The notes: generated from the letters alone by a model not told the origin. 64,000 nucleotides of DNA from Alphaproteobacteria bacterium LSUCC0684 (GCA_041228335.1 CP166130.1:2389001-2453000), one strand, 5' to 3'; shown: positions 1 through 9,767, numbered from the stretch's first letter. Made by a program: numbers and translations.

Positions 1-629
1 TTCTGGCCCTTGCGGCATCGGTATCGCTGTTGATCACCTGGCAGTTGATGAGTGCCATCTCCTATCCGCTTGATGATGCCCTGCGGCTGGCCGTGTTCAA
101 CACTGTCTCCATCATGACCGGCACCGGCTACGGCAGCGCGGATTTCGGATCCTGGGGAGGAAGCGCCACGGTGCTGCTGCTGATCTGCATGTTCATTGGC
201 GGCTGCGCCGGTTCCACCACCTGCGGGATCAAGATGTTCCGGCTTCAGGTGCTGGCGGCAAATGCCCGTATTCAACTGTCCCGGCTGATGCGCCCGCATG
301 CCGTGGTGGTCGCCTATTACAACAAGAAACCTGTACCCGAGCCGGTGATCGATTCGGTGATGGGATTCTTCTATCTCTATATTCTCTGTTTTGTCACTGT
401 CGCAAGCCTGCTCGGCCTTACCGGGCTTGATCTGGAGACCGCCATTTCAGGCGCGGCAACCTCCATCAGCAATGTCGGCCCGGGTCTCGGGGAGATCATC
501 GGTCCGGCAGGAAATTTTGATGGCCTGCCGATACCGGCAAAATGGGTGATGTGCGCCGCCATGATCGTGGGGCGGCTCGAACTCTTCACCGTGCTCGTGA
601 TGCTGGCACCGGGTTTCTGGCGCCGCTAG
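1..629 (+). CDS. trkH: Trk-type potassium uptake protein TrkH, C-terminal part
   Basis: The reading frame is open from the left edge of the window, so the gene begins upstream and only about 208 C-terminal residues are present. It is a multi-spanning inner-membrane protein. The motif TGTGYGSADFG matches a TrkH/KtrB selectivity-filter loop, and it is followed by GGCAGSTTCGIK, the conserved hairpin after the third filter. A further loop, TSISNVGPGLGEI, resembles the fourth filter. TrkH forms the K+-translocating channel of the Trk system, which works with the NAD-binding subunit TrkA; trkA is not in this window. It ends 3 nt from the end of a convergent lipoprotein gene. Confidence 0.93.
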   Translation, partial: LALAASVSLLITWQLMSAISYPLDDALRLAVFNTVSIMTGTGYGSADFGSWGGSATVLLLICMFIGGCAGSTTCGIKMFRLQVLAANARIQLSRLMRPHAVVVAYYNKKPVPEPVIDSVMGFFYLYILCFVTVASLLGLTGLDLETAISGAATSISNVGPGLGEIIGPAGNFDGLPIPAKWVMCAAMIVGRLELFTVLVMLAPGFWRR

Positions 630-632
630 AGC

Positions 633-1265
633 CTAGCCTTTCGGCCAGCCGTTATGGCCTGCGACATTGTCAAGCTGCTTGCGGAATTCCCTCTCGAAGA
701 GATTAACGGTATTACGGGCAATCTTCAGCCTTAGCTGATCTGCTTCGGCGGGAGTCGTGTCATCGGCAATCGAGGATTCGTATTCCGCGCGTACCACCAG
801 CGTGGCGGACCGGTTGGCCGACGGATGGCTGAACGAAAAAATCCCCTCAAGTTCAACCCGGACAAGGCGACTCTGCTCATTGGTGATGAGCGCCTTCAGG
901 CTTTCTTCACTTTCGAGATTGATCTCGGTCATGGCCGCGCAGGTGATGGTGAAGAGCAGATTGCCGGATCCATCACTCGGGGTGAGACGGCTTCCTGCCC
1001 ATTCCACCAGGAGATCCGATGGCGACGGGGTGAAGAGATGATCGATATAGGGTTTCTCTCCGGGGCCTGAATACTCCGAGATGATATCGATAGCGGCAAC
1101 GGCAAGTGGCACAGGGCCACCTTCAGGACTGGTAAAGACCACCTGGGGTGGGGCGGTGTTCTGGCAGGCGGCCAGCAGGAACGAGCCGGTCAGCCCTGCG
1201 GCCAGGAGATGAAGTGCACGGCGGCGGTTCTGGCCGGTGGCCAGATCGGCATTGGACGTTTTCAT
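633..1265 (-). CDS. Conserved lipoprotein of unknown function
   Basis: A 210-residue protein whose first 35 residues form an export signal: an arginine-rich n-region (QNRRRALHLLAA), a hydrophobic core and the lipobox LLAAC. The RRR-x-hydrophobic pattern resembles a twin-arginine signal, so Tat export followed by lipidation is possible. I chose the ATG at 1265 because AAGAG sits about 7 nt upstream; an in-frame ATG at 1280 has no such site. The mature part has alternating polar/hydrophobic stretches and no motif I recognise. It follows hslO by 76 nt on the same strand and converges on trkH. The function is unknown. Confidence 0.75.
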   Translation of the reverse strand: MKTSNADLATGQNRRRALHLLAAGLTGSFLLAACQNTAPPQVVFTSPEGGPVPLAVAAIDIISEYSGPGEKPYIDHLFTPSPSDLLVEWAGSRLTPSDGSGNLLFTITCAAMTEINLESEESLKALITNEQSRLVRVELEGIFSFSHPSANRSATLVVRAEYESSIADDTTPAEADQLRLKIARNTVNLFEREFRKQLDNVAGHNGWPKG

Positions 1266-1352
1266 GATAAATCTCTTCATCAGCGCGTGGTGTTCCGTTT
1301 CTGATTGATCACCCGGCCTCCGGTATGTCGGCGGGTGATCTGTTGACCCAAA

Positions 1353-2276
1353 TTATATTGCCTGACGATGCTCGATTTTACAGAACTCGCAGGCCACGGT
1401 AATCATATCATCATCATCGGCCAACTCGCGCCTTTCTTCAACCGAAAGTGTCGCGAGCATCCGGTCGACTCGTTCGGGCGAGCACCGGCATTCATCACGG
1501 AGCGGCCGAAACGGCAGCACGGTGACACCCATTTCATGAAACAGCCGGTGCAGGAGAACATCCGGCAACAGGGCCGGATCAGTCAGCTCATCGCGGCTGC
1601 AGGTTGCCATCAACGTACAGGCCGTATGCCAGTGATCATCGCCGATATCATCGGCTATCCTGATGCCTTCTCTTCCGCCAGTCTCTGGTATGCGCTGGAG
1701 AAGCAATGCCGCCGCATGCCAGCCGCCGGACCCTGCTTGTGCGGCATGAGCCGGGCGTGCCGCCAGGATGATGGCGGTGTCGATCTGTTCGGAATCCCTG
1801 AAATATCGGAGCGATACCGCCCCGAGATCCGGAGCTTCAATCGGAACGATCCCCTGATATCGTCCCCCTTCCCCCTGATCCACGGTAAAGGCCAGATATC
1901 CGGCGCCCATCAGATCAAGAACAGGGGCAGGATAACCTCTTTGATCCAGCCCGGAGGCGTCATCGGCCACGCTGGCATATCCACGGACCGCGCCGCCGGA
2001 GGTCACATCGGAAAAAAGAGTCCGGATCAGTCCATCGCCGCTGGCCTGCAGGGTGAAAACGCCATCATAGTCCATGGTACTGGCAAGGGCGGCGCCCAGC
2101 GCCATCGCTTCCGCGGTGAGTTCGGCCACGCCCGGAGGATAGCCATGCCGTTCCAGAATGGAGCTTGCCACCGCATCAATGCGGACAAGGCGGCCACGCA
2201 TCGCGGCCCGGGCAGGCCCGGCATCAAGAAGAAAGGGCAGAACACCGCTGGCTTCGTTGGAAGGTATCATTGTCAT
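1353..2276 (-). CDS. hslO: Hsp33 redox-regulated chaperone
   Basis: A 307-residue cytosolic holdase chaperone activated by oxidative unfolding. The Hsp33 zinc centre is visible near the C-terminus: ECRCS supplies one cysteine pair and CEFC the second, the C-x-C ... C-x-x-C arrangement whose oxidation releases zinc and switches the chaperone on. The N-terminal part matches the Hsp33 substrate-binding domain (for example EAMALGAALAS and GDGLIRTLF). A longer open frame runs into argF, but the ATG at 2276 overlaps the argF stop as ATGA, which indicates translational coupling and gives the usual family length. It is the fifth gene of a leftward run headed by an ABC-2 permease. Confidence 0.95.
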   Translation of the reverse strand: MTMIPSNEASGVLPFLLDAGPARAAMRGRLVRIDAVASSILERHGYPPGVAELTAEAMALGAALASTMDYDGVFTLQASGDGLIRTLFSDVTSGGAVRGYASVADDASGLDQRGYPAPVLDLMGAGYLAFTVDQGEGGRYQGIVPIEAPDLGAVSLRYFRDSEQIDTAIILAARPAHAAQAGSGGWHAAALLLQRIPETGGREGIRIADDIGDDHWHTACTLMATCSRDELTDPALLPDVLLHRLFHEMGVTVLPFRPLRDECRCSPERVDRMLATLSVEERRELADDDDMITVACEFCKIEHRQAI

Positions 2277-3205
2277 GAGCTGAAACCTGCCCCAAAGCAA
2301 TAGGTCAGGATTGCCTTCTGGACATGGAGCCGGTTTTCCGCCTCCTGCCAGATCACTGATTGCGGCCCGTCCACCACGTCGGCGGTGGCTTCCTGACCCC
2401 TGTATACGGGCAGGCAATGCATGAAGATCGCATCTGGCTTTGCCAATTTCATCATCCTTGCATCCACCTGAAACGGCCGCAGCAGCGCCTGACGGTCTCC
2501 GGAATTGCTGTACCCGCCCGGCATGCCCATGGATGACCAGGTATCGGTAACCACGACATCCGCATCTCTTGCGGCATCTTCGGGCCGATCAGTTATGCGG
2601 ATCTGTGCCCCTTCATCCATCGCCCGGCGGACAACCGATGGATCCGGGTTGAGTGCTGGCGGCACCGCAAGATCGAGCGAGAACCCGAACCTGGAGGCGG
2701 CCTCAATCCAGCTGTTGGCCACGTTGTTTCCATCACCAAGCCAGGCGACTTTCAATGCTGAAAAATCATGATCCGGGGCTTTCTGCTCTGCCAGGGTCAT
2801 CACATCGGCCATGACCTGGCAGGGATGGCTCCGGTCGGTCAGGCCGTTGATCACCGGAATAGTGGCGTAATCGGCAAGTTCGATCAGGGTTTCGTGGCGC
2901 GAGGTCCGGATCATGATGGCATCGACATAGCCCGAAAGTACCCGCGCCGTATCCGCCACCGTCTCCCCCCGCCCGAGCTGCATCTCGCCAGCCTGAAGGA
3001 TCAGCGGTGCTGCCCCAAGCTGGGTGATGCCAACTTCAAAGGAAACACGCGTCCGGGTAGAGGGTTTTTCAAAGATCATGGCCACGGTCTTGCCGGCAAG
3101 GACCTGATCATGTGGCCGGGCGTCGCCTTTCATGGTATCGGCATCCGCAAGAATGGCTTTGAGACTAGCCGTATCAAGATCAGCAATATCAAGAAAATCA
3201 GGCAT
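2273..3205 (-). CDS. argF: Ornithine carbamoyltransferase
   Basis: A 310-residue enzyme that condenses carbamoyl phosphate with ornithine to give citrulline in arginine synthesis. The carbamoyl-phosphate binding motif STRTR, the HPCQ motif and the ornithine-side FMHCLPVYRG motif are all present in order. The length is typical. The start codon shares one base with the argD stop (TGATG) and the stop overlaps hslO as ATGA, so argD-argF-hslO look translationally coupled. Arginine genes sharing a transcript with hslO is a common alphaproteobacterial arrangement. Confidence 0.97.
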   Translation of the reverse strand: MPDFLDIADLDTASLKAILADADTMKGDARPHDQVLAGKTVAMIFEKPSTRTRVSFEVGITQLGAAPLILQAGEMQLGRGETVADTARVLSGYVDAIMIRTSRHETLIELADYATIPVINGLTDRSHPCQVMADVMTLAEQKAPDHDFSALKVAWLGDGNNVANSWIEAASRFGFSLDLAVPPALNPDPSVVRRAMDEGAQIRITDRPEDAARDADVVVTDTWSSMGMPGGYSNSGDRQALLRPFQVDARMMKLAKPDAIFMHCLPVYRGQEATADVVDGPQSVIWQEAENRLHVQKAILTYCFGAGFSS

Positions 3206-4410
3206 CAGGCAGACGCTTTCTCAAGGGTATCAAGGCAGTTTCCCAGGCAGGTCAGCAGCAGGGTGATTTCATCTTCGGTCACCGTAAGCGGCGGCAAGAG
3301 GCGAACCGTGTTTTCCGAGGCCGGAACGCTCAACACATGATGGCGGCGGAGCATGGCCACCACATCACCCGCCGGGACCTCCTTGGCAAAGACAAGGCCA
3401 AGCAAGAAACCATTGCCCCGGACCTGAAAAAGACCTTGCCGGCCATTGGCAAGATCATCGAGGCCATCCCGAAGCTGCTTTGCCCGGAGACGAACGCCTT
3501 CCATGAACCCTTTTTCCGAGAGTACCTTCAGCACCGCCCGCGCCGATGCCATGGCCAGCGGATTGCCGCCAAAGGTTGAGCCGTGGCTGCCAGGCGTCAT
3601 GGCCTTGGCAATTTCTTCGGTGGTCAGCACCGCGCCAACCGGAAAGCCGCCCGCAAGCCCCTTTGCCATGGCGACAATATCGGGCCTGATCCCGCTCGGC
3701 TCAAAAGAGAAGATATGCCCGGAACGGCCAACCCCGATCTGGACTTCATCGGCAATGAGGAAACATCCAACCTCATCGCAGAGCGCCCGCAGATCCTTGA
3801 GGAACCCCGGCGGCAGAGGCTTGGCCCCGCCTTCACCCTGAACCGATTCGACCATCACCGCGGCAATCGAAGGCTTGCCTCCCTCGGCATCCGTGATCAG
3901 GCGATCTCGCAGCGCGTTCATATTCCCGAAGGGGAAGTGATCGAACCCGTCCGGCATGGGGCCAAAACCTTCACGAAACGCCGGCCGGTCCGTCGCCGCC
4001 AGCATCGCAATGGTCCGGCCATGGAACGCACCCTCCGCGCAAAGGATGGTGAAACGCTCGGCCTCACCCCGATGATGCATGGCACGCCGCGCCATCTTGA
4101 CGGCGGCTTCGGTGGCCTCGGCCCCTGAATTGCAGAAAAACGCTCGGTCAAGTCCGGCAAGTGAGGTCAGCATGGAGGCCACCTCTTCCTGCTCCGGTAT
4201 CCGGTAAAGATTGGAGACATGCCAGAGCTTGCCGGCCTGATCACGCAAGGCGTTGACCAGCGCCGGATGATTGTGACCAAGGCTGTTGACCGCAATGCCC
4301 GAGGCGCAGTCAAGATACCGCTCTCCCGTCGCCGTCACCAGCCAGGAGCCCTCACCGTGATCGAAGGCCAGATCAATCCGGCCATAATTTCCCATGACTG
4401 CATCAGCCAT
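3205..4410 (-). CDS. argD: Acetylornithine aminotransferase
   Basis: A 401-residue class-III PLP aminotransferase that transfers an amino group from glutamate to N-acetylglutamate semialdehyde, the step before argF-dependent steps of arginine synthesis; the family often also serves lysine synthesis. Visible features are NSGAEATEAAVK, ESVQGEGG, LIADEVQIGVGRSG and the PLP lysine in AMAKGLAGGFP. I chose the ATG at 4410, preceded by GGAGG at suitable spacing, over an open frame that extends back into the dcd-like gene. It overlaps the end of the dcd-like gene by 8 nt. Confidence 0.96.
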   Translation of the reverse strand: MADAVMGNYGRIDLAFDHGEGSWLVTATGERYLDCASGIAVNSLGHNHPALVNALRDQAGKLWHVSNLYRIPEQEEVASMLTSLAGLDRAFFCNSGAEATEAAVKMARRAMHHRGEAERFTILCAEGAFHGRTIAMLAATDRPAFREGFGPMPDGFDHFPFGNMNALRDRLITDAEGGKPSIAAVMVESVQGEGGAKPLPPGFLKDLRALCDEVGCFLIADEVQIGVGRSGHIFSFEPSGIRPDIVAMAKGLAGGFPVGAVLTTEEIAKAMTPGSHGSTFGGNPLAMASARAVLKVLSEKGFMEGVRLRAKQLRDGLDDLANGRQGLFQVRGNGFLLGLVFAKEVPAGDVVAMLRRHHVLSVPASENTVRLLPPLTVTEDEITLLLTCLGNCLDTLEKASA

Positions 4411-5572
4411 GATGTGTTTCCTCCGGTGGCTGAAAGTGTTTCGCGAGCTGCAACCCCTGGGCCTGATAATGTGATCCGGACCCGGCCGCACCATAAAGCG
4501 TTTCCGGCACCGCTGAAAGAGGCTCATAGACAAGTCGGCATACGGTCTGGCCTTCCTCGATCAGGAACGGCACGTCATGGGAGCGCACTTCCAGCACGGC
4601 GCGGGTCCGGGGAGCGCCAAGCTCGGCCATGCCGAAGCCAGGGTCGAAAAACCCGGCATAATGAGCACGAAACTCACCCACCCTTGTGTCATAGGCACTC
4701 ATCTCGGCGGCGTAGGCCGGGGGTACGGTCACGCATTCACGGCTGACCAGAATATAGAATTCATCGGGATTGAGCACCAGCCCGCCACCGCTGAGATCCT
4801 GGGTTGTCACCTTTTCCCAATAGGCCGCCACCGGATAGGCACCTGGCCGGTCAACATCGATCAGGCCGGCATGTTTGCGTGCCCGCCATCCCACCAGCCC
4901 CGGAATAGACGGGTTGGCACGGCCGGAAAGATCCACGCTGAGCGGCACACCATCCCGGATATCGCGGCCATTGAGGCCACCACCATGAACAAGGCCGATC
5001 TCTTCCTGCAGGCGCTGCATTTCAGCATCGCTGATACGGGATTCCCCCTGCCGCAGGCGAAGCTGGGACAGACGCGATCCCTGCCGCGCGAGTATGGAAA
5101 ATGTTCGGGGGGAGATTTCGGCGTAAAGCGGGCCGCTATACCCTTGGGGGGCGGTTTCAAATTCGGTTGCGCCATCGGCAATCATGCGGGTGAACACATC
5201 GAGCCTGCCGGTGGAGCTTTTCGGGTTGGCAAAGGCGGAAAGACCTGCGGGAAGATCAAGGCTTTCTTCAAGCCGGGCGATATAGACACAACCTTTTTCC
5301 AGCACCGCGCCGTCGGAAAGATCAATTTCATGCATCGCCATGGCATCGAGTTTCGCGGCAACCGAAACGCCTTCGCCGGGCAGAAACGACGCCTTGATCC
5401 GCCAGGCCCTGGCCCCCAGCCTTAAATCGATGGAGGCAGGCTGGATCTGACCCGTCGTGATCGGGCGTCCGGGCCGGATAATCCCTGCCGCAACCGCTTC
5501 TTCGAGCTGTGATGCAGCGAGAATACCGGCAGGAAAGGACGGATGAGATGGCGAGGTTCCTGGCATGATCAT
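4403..5572 (-). CDS. dcd: Long-form dCTP deaminase-like protein
   Basis: A 389-residue protein of the dUTPase/dCTP deaminase fold, roughly twice the length of E. coli Dcd and matching the long alphaproteobacterial form with two related halves. The motif NPKSSTGRLDVFTRMIADG matches the Dcd active-site region containing the catalytic arginine and the segment ahead of the conserved acid. Near the C-terminus, GQTVCRLVYE resembles the nucleotide-sealing strand. It probably converts dCTP to dUTP, feeding dUMP to thymidylate synthesis; dut, which would act on the product, lies at 30700. The chosen start overlaps the permease stop as ATGA; an ATG 6 nt downstream is also possible. Confidence 0.85.
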   Translation of the reverse strand: MIMPGTSPSHPSFPAGILAASQLEEAVAAGIIRPGRPITTGQIQPASIDLRLGARAWRIKASFLPGEGVSVAAKLDAMAMHEIDLSDGAVLEKGCVYIARLEESLDLPAGLSAFANPKSSTGRLDVFTRMIADGATEFETAPQGYSGPLYAEISPRTFSILARQGSRLSQLRLRQGESRISDAEMQRLQEEIGLVHGGGLNGRDIRDGVPLSVDLSGRANPSIPGLVGWRARKHAGLIDVDRPGAYPVAAYWEKVTTQDLSGGGLVLNPDEFYILVSRECVTVPPAYAAEMSAYDTRVGEFRAHYAGFFDPGFGMAELGAPRTRAVLEVRSHDVPFLIEEGQTVCRLVYEPLSAVPETLYGAAGSGSHYQAQGLQLAKHFQPPEETHHG

Positions 5573-6393
5573 GCTTTCAATTTGTAGCCTGTTGCCAGCA
5601 TACGCCAGCAGATACACCCCAGAATGAGCGTAACCAAGAGCAAAATCAACGCTCCTGTCAGCGGCGGAAAGGATGCCTGCCCGATGATGCCATAACGAAA
5701 GCCGTCAATCATGTGAAAGACCGGATTGGCGGCAGCCATCGCATCAAAAGGGGCGGGAAGTTGATCAACCGAATAGAACGTGCCGGAAAGAAAAACCATC
5801 GGCTGGACAACAAAGTTCGTTACCGCCGCGAGGCTGTCGAATTTATCAGCCCAGATCCCGGCCATGACACCTGCGAGCGCCATCACTGCTGACCCGAGAA
5901 AGAGAAAAAGAAATGCCGTCAGCGGATGGGCCGGCCAGCCCGAAGACCCCAGCATCCAGAGCGCAAGCGCGGTGGCGGCCCCGACGATTACACCCCGGGT
6001 GATCCCTGCGGCGGTCATGGCGATTAGAATTTCAAGCGCCCCTAGCGGCGGCATCAAGAGGTCCACAATATTCCCCTGAACCTTGGCGACAACTATCGAC
6101 GAGGAGGTATTGGCAAAGGCGTTTTGCAGCGCCGCCATCATGACCAGCCCGGGGCCGAGAAACACAACATAGGGAACATCGCCGTTGCTGTTAATGCGAT
6201 CCCCGACCGCCACGGCAAATACCGCCATGAAGAGAATCGCCGTGGTCATGGGTGCGCCCACGGTCTGGATGAAAATCTTCATGAAGCGCATGACTTCACG
6301 CCGGTAGAGCATGAAAAGACCGATGGTGTTTATTCGGCCGATCCGCACCGGGCGCTGATATGAAGACATGTTGTTTTCAGTATGTGGATTCAT
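5569..6393 (-). CDS. ABC-2 type transporter permease
   Basis: About 274 residues with six hydrophobic spans, matching the YadH-like ABC-2 permease family: a conserved NPVFHMIDGFRYG motif near the C-terminus and the loop FLSGTFYSVDQLP before it. The partner ATPase is not next to it and must be encoded elsewhere, so the substrate cannot be named; relatives export drugs, lipids or polysaccharides. The N-terminus is uncertain: in-frame starts lie at 6429, 6393 and 6369, none with a strong ribosome site, and family similarity begins only after the last. Its stop overlaps the dcd-like start. The divergent recX lies about 70 nt away, so the promoters share this gap. Confidence 0.85.
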   Translation of the reverse strand: MNPHTENNMSSYQRPVRIGRINTIGLFMLYRREVMRFMKIFIQTVGAPMTTAILFMAVFAVAVGDRINSNGDVPYVVFLGPGLVMMAALQNAFANTSSSIVVAKVQGNIVDLLMPPLGALEILIAMTAAGITRGVIVGAATALALWMLGSSGWPAHPLTAFLFLFLGSAVMALAGVMAGIWADKFDSLAAVTNFVVQPMVFLSGTFYSVDQLPAPFDAMAAANPVFHMIDGFRYGIIGQASFPPLTGALILLLVTLILGCICWRMLATGYKLKA

Positions 6394-6466
6394 GAGCCGC
6401 AACATAGGCCCTAAGGGCCAGGCTTGCAAGGTCGCCGATCACTTCAGCTTATGCTAGGATCGCAGG

Positions 6467-7045
6467 ATGAGATATTCGGATGAAAAACTTCATCACCGGC
6501 TGACCGGTAAGGCCGTTCACTATCTGGGCCGATATGCCTCAACCACCGCGCGGCTGGAGGTTGTGCTGAAGCGTTTTGCCGAAAGAAAACTATCCGATGC
6601 CGAACCCGGCCAAGTGAGCAAGGCCATCGATCACGTTATCAAGGATTGCGTCAGCAAGGGATATGTCAACGATCAGCTTTATGCTGAGCAGAAAACCACC
6701 TCGCTTCGCCGTCAGGGGAGGTCCCGGCGCATGATCGAAAAAACCCTGGCCGCCAGAGGTCTTGACCGGTCCGTAATCGGAGCGGCCCTCATGGTTGATG
6801 CGGAAGCAGATGATATGGCGCATGAATGGGCCGCCGCCCTCATCCATGCCCGGCGGCGTCGGCTTGGGCCTTTTGCTTCGGAACGAGACAAGCAAGGTGA
6901 TCTCGACAAGATCCGCCAGCGCCATCTGGCAAGCTTTGCTCGGGCCGGATTCAACCTTGCCCTTGCCGGAAAAATCCTCGCGCTGAAGTCACCGGAAGAC
7001 GCCGAAGAGATGCTGGCTGAAATGCAACCTTTCCTGAACGGTTGA
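6467..7045 (+). CDS. recX: Regulatory protein RecX
   Basis: A 192-residue, highly charged helical protein of the RecX family, which binds RecA filaments and limits their extension. The N-terminal YLGRYASTTARLEVVLKRF segment is the usual first helix-repeat, followed by GYVNDQLYAEQ and the second repeat (RRMIEKTLAARGLDR). In many bacteria recX follows recA, but no recA is nearby; the next gene is acs, 112 nt downstream. It stands alone and divergent from the ABC permease. Confidence 0.9.
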   Translation: MRYSDEKLHHRLTGKAVHYLGRYASTTARLEVVLKRFAERKLSDAEPGQVSKAIDHVIKDCVSKGYVNDQLYAEQKTTSLRRQGRSRRMIEKTLAARGLDRSVIGAALMVDAEADDMAHEWAAALIHARRRRLGPFASERDKQGDLDKIRQRHLASFARAGFNLALAGKILALKSPEDAEEMLAEMQPFLNG

Positions 7046-7157
7046 AAATGTTCCCCCCAAAGGCATTGCGGGAACGAACAGGTAGGGTGTAGGATTGTGG
7101 CTTAATATTTCAACACGGATACGTGAATAGTGCTGATCAAGAATTGAGGGGAGAACC

Positions 7158-9101
7158 ATGTCTGACGAAATCACTTTTCCACCCAGCGATGAGGCCGCCC
7201 GGCGCGCCCATGTTGACAACAGCGCATATCAGAAACTTTACGACGCATCGATCGCCGATAATGAGGCTTTCTGGGCGGAACATGGCCGGAGAATTGACTG
7301 GATCAAACCCTACTCGAAAATTGAAAACGTCTCCTACGATGCCAGCAACCTGAGCATCCGGTGGTTTGAGGACGGTACCCTCAATGCCGCCGCCAACTGT
7401 CTTGACCGGCATCTGGAAAGCCGCGGCGACCAGACCGCCATCATTTTTGAAGGCGACGAGCCTACGGACAGCCGTCATATCACTTATCGCGAGTTGCATC
7501 AGGAAGTTTCCAAATTCGCCAATGTTCTCAAAACCCGCGGCGTCAGAAAAGGCGACCGGGTGACCATCTACATGCCGATGATTCCCGAAGCGGCCGTGGC
7601 CATGCTGGCCTGTGCCCGGATTGGTGCCGTTCATTCGGTGGTCTTTGGCGGGTTTTCCCCCGACGCGCTGGCTGGCCGGATTACCGACTGCGACAGTTCC
7701 ACGATCATCACCGCCGATGAGGGCGTCCGTGGCGGCAAGACCATTCCGCTCAAAGCCAATACCGATGCGGCGCTTGAAAACTGCCCGATGTGCAAAACCT
7801 GTATTGTCGTCCGTCGTACCGGCGGAGATATCGGCTGGGTAGATGGCCGCGATTTCTGGTATCACGAAGACATGGCATCGGCATCGGCGGACTGCCCGCC
7901 CGAAGAGATGAACGCCGAAGACCCGCTCTTCATCCTCTATACCTCCGGGTCTACCGGCAAGCCCAAGGGCGTATTGCACACCACCGGCGGCTATATGGTC
8001 TATGCCTCAATGACCCATCAATATGTCTTTGACTATCATGATGACGATGTCTACTGGTGCACTGCCGATGTCGGCTGGGTCACCGGACATTCCTATATTC
8101 TCTACGGGCCGCTGGCCAATGGCGCCATCACGCTGATGTTTGAGGGTGTGCCGACCTATCCGGATTCAAGCCGCTTCTGGCAGGTTGTTGAAAAACACAA
8201 GGTCAATATATTCTACACCGCACCAACCGCCATCCGGGCCCTGATGCGGGAAGGCAACGCTCCGGTGGAAAAAACAGATCGCTCATCCCTGCGCCTGCTT
8301 GGATCGGTCGGGGAGCCGATCAACCCCGAAGCCTGGATGTGGTATCACAAGGTGGTGGGCGATGAACGATGCCCGATCGTGGATACCTGGTGGCAGACGG
8401 AAACCGGCGGGATCATGATCACGCCTCTGCCCGGGGCGACGACGACGAAACCTGGCTCCGCAACCCGTCCGTTCTTTGGCATCAAGCCCGTGCTGGTTGA
8501 TGGTGAAAATAACGTGATCGATGGGGCGGCGGATGGAAATCTCTGCATCGATCGATCCTGGCCCGGCCAGATGCGCACGGTCTACGGAGATCACCAGCGT
8601 TTTGTTGAGACATATTTCACCATGTTCCCGGGACGTTATTTCACCGGCGACGGATGCCGACGCGATCAAGATGGTTATTACTGGATCACGGGCCGCGTTG
8701 ACGACGTGATTAATGTATCCGGTCATCGGATGGGCACCGCCGAAGTCGAATCAGCGCTGGTGTCACATCCGAAAGTGGCTGAAGCGGCCGTGGTCGGCTA
8801 CCCGCATGATATCAAGGGGCAGGGGATTTATGCCTATGTCACGCTGGTTGCGGGCGAGGAGCCGGATGACGCGCTGCATGCCGAGCTCAGGCAATGGGTC
8901 AGGAAGGAAATCGGTCCGATCGCAACCCCGGATCTGCTGCAATGGGCGCCTGGCCTTCCCAAGACACGGTCCGGCAAGATCATGCGGCGGATTCTGCGCA
9001 AAGTTGCGGCGGATGATTTTGCCGAGCTTGGCGATACGTCAACCCTGGCTGATCCGGCGGTGGTGGATGATCTTATCGCCAATCGCCAGAACAGAGGTTG
9101 A
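7158..9101 (+). CDS. acs: Acetyl-CoA synthetase
   Basis: A 647-residue AMP-forming enzyme that activates acetate to acetyl-CoA through acetyl-AMP. The adenylation P-loop [12 protein letters not shown], the WWQTETGG motif, [10 protein letters not shown] and the C-terminal [11 protein letters not shown] carrying the acetylatable lysine are all visible. The ribosome site GAGGGGAGAACC directly precedes the ATG. The 112-nt upstream gap contains a short inverted repeat, GTTCCC/GGGAAC (7050-7075), of unknown meaning. Isocitrate lyase lies 25 kb away in the same window, so the cell has at least part of a route for growth on acetate. Confidence 0.97.
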   Translation: MSDEITFPPSDEAARRAHVDNSAYQKLYDASIADNEAFWAEHGRRIDWIKPYSKIENVSYDASNLSIRWFEDGTLNAAANCLDRHLESRGDQTAIIFEGDEPTDSRHITYRELHQEVSKFANVLKTRGVRKGDRVTIYMPMIPEAAVAMLACARIGAVHSVVFGGFSPDALAGRITDCDSSTIITADEGVRGGKTIPLKANTDAALENCPMCKTCIVVRRTGGDIGWVDGRDFWYHEDMASASADCPPEEMNAEDPLFILYTSGSTGKPKGVLHTTGGYMVYASMTHQYVFDYHDDDVYWCTADVGWVTGHSYILYGPLANGAITLMFEGVPTYPDSSRFWQVVEKHKVNIFYTAPTAIRALMREGNAPVEKTDRSSLRLLGSVGEPINPEAWMWYHKVVGDERCPIVDTWWQTETGGIMITPLPGATTTKPGSATRPFFGIKPVLVDGENNVIDGAADGNLCIDRSWPGQMRTVYGDHQRFVETYFTMFPGRYFTGDGCRRDQDGYYWITGRVDDVINVSGHRMGTAEVESALVSHPKVAEAAVVGYPHDIKGQGIYAYVTLVAGEEPDDALHAELRQWVRKEIGPIATPDLLQWAPGLPKTRSGKIMRRILRKVAADDFAELGDTSTLADPAVVDDLIANRQNRG

Positions 9102-9137
9102 GGACAAGCCGGAATTCAACGCTGCCCCAAGGTTCAG

Positions 9138-9767
9138 TCAGGTTGCCTCAGGCACGATGCCAAGTTCAATCGCCCGGCATACTGCATGGGTCCGGTTGCG
9201 TGCCCCAAGTTTGCCGCGCAGACTTTTGAGGTGATGTTTCACCGTCACTTCCGAAAGACCGTGAATTCGGGCGATTTCCTTGTTTGACTTTCCCGCCAGC
9301 AATCCGGCGAGCATATCCTGCTCTCTGCCGGTAAGCCAGTTATTGGGCAGAAAACTGTTTTCCCCATGATGGGTTGAAACTTCAGCGGGTAGAAAAATCT
9401 CCCCCTCGGCCATCAGCGATATGGCGCTGAAAAACGCCTTGATGCCGATATTCTTGGGCACATACCCCGAAGCTCCTGCCTCAAGGACAAGGCGCATCTC
9501 CGACTGGCTGGTCGGGGCACCCATAATGGCTACCGGAATATTCCGCTGGGTGGCGTCAAGAATACGGGTCAGGCCGCTAAGCCCCTTCATATCCACAAGA
9601 CCTGTATCCAGCAAAATCAGGTCCGGCAGCATGCCACGATGCAGCATGTCCACCGTTTCCATGATCCGGGTTGCGGGAATGATCGTCATCTCGCTGTTCA
9701 TATGACCAGCCTGTTCGATAATCAGATCCCGAGAAAAAATATTTGCATAAGTCAAAATGACTTTCAT
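9138..9767 (-). CDS. LuxR-type response regulator with atypical receiver
   Basis: A 209-residue two-domain regulator: a receiver (about 1-120) and a LuxR/NarL winged-helix DNA-binding domain (about 145-205) with LTGREQDMLAGLL, NKEIAR and VKHHLKSLRGKL. The phospho-acceptor D54 (ILLDTGL) and the conserved lysine K105 (YVPK) are present, but the acidic pair that normally follows the first strand is replaced by YAN (residues 7-9), so Mg2+-dependent phosphorylation may be weak or absent. The ATG at 9767 has GGGAGG upstream and is preferred to an upstream in-frame start. No kinase adjoins it. It sits downstream of the Slam-like/protease pair on the same strand, which makes that pair a possible target. 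Confidence 0.85.
   Translation of the reverse strand: MKVILTYANIFSRDLIIEQAGHMNSEMTIIPATRIMETVDMLHRGMLPDLILLDTGLVDMKGLSGLTRILDATQRNIPVAIMGAPTSQSEMRLVLEAGASGYVPKNIGIKAFFSAISLMAEGEIFLPAEVSTHHGENSFLPNNWLTGREQDMLAGLLAGKSNKEIARIHGLSEVTVKHHLKSLRGKLGARNRTHAVCRAIELGIVPEAT

Noticed and set aside
1307-1340. Hairpin GATCACCCG/CGGGTGATC between hslO and the lipoprotein gene
   Set aside because: The 9-bp stem has a 16-nt loop and no T tract on either side, so it does not look like a terminator; no other role can be supported.
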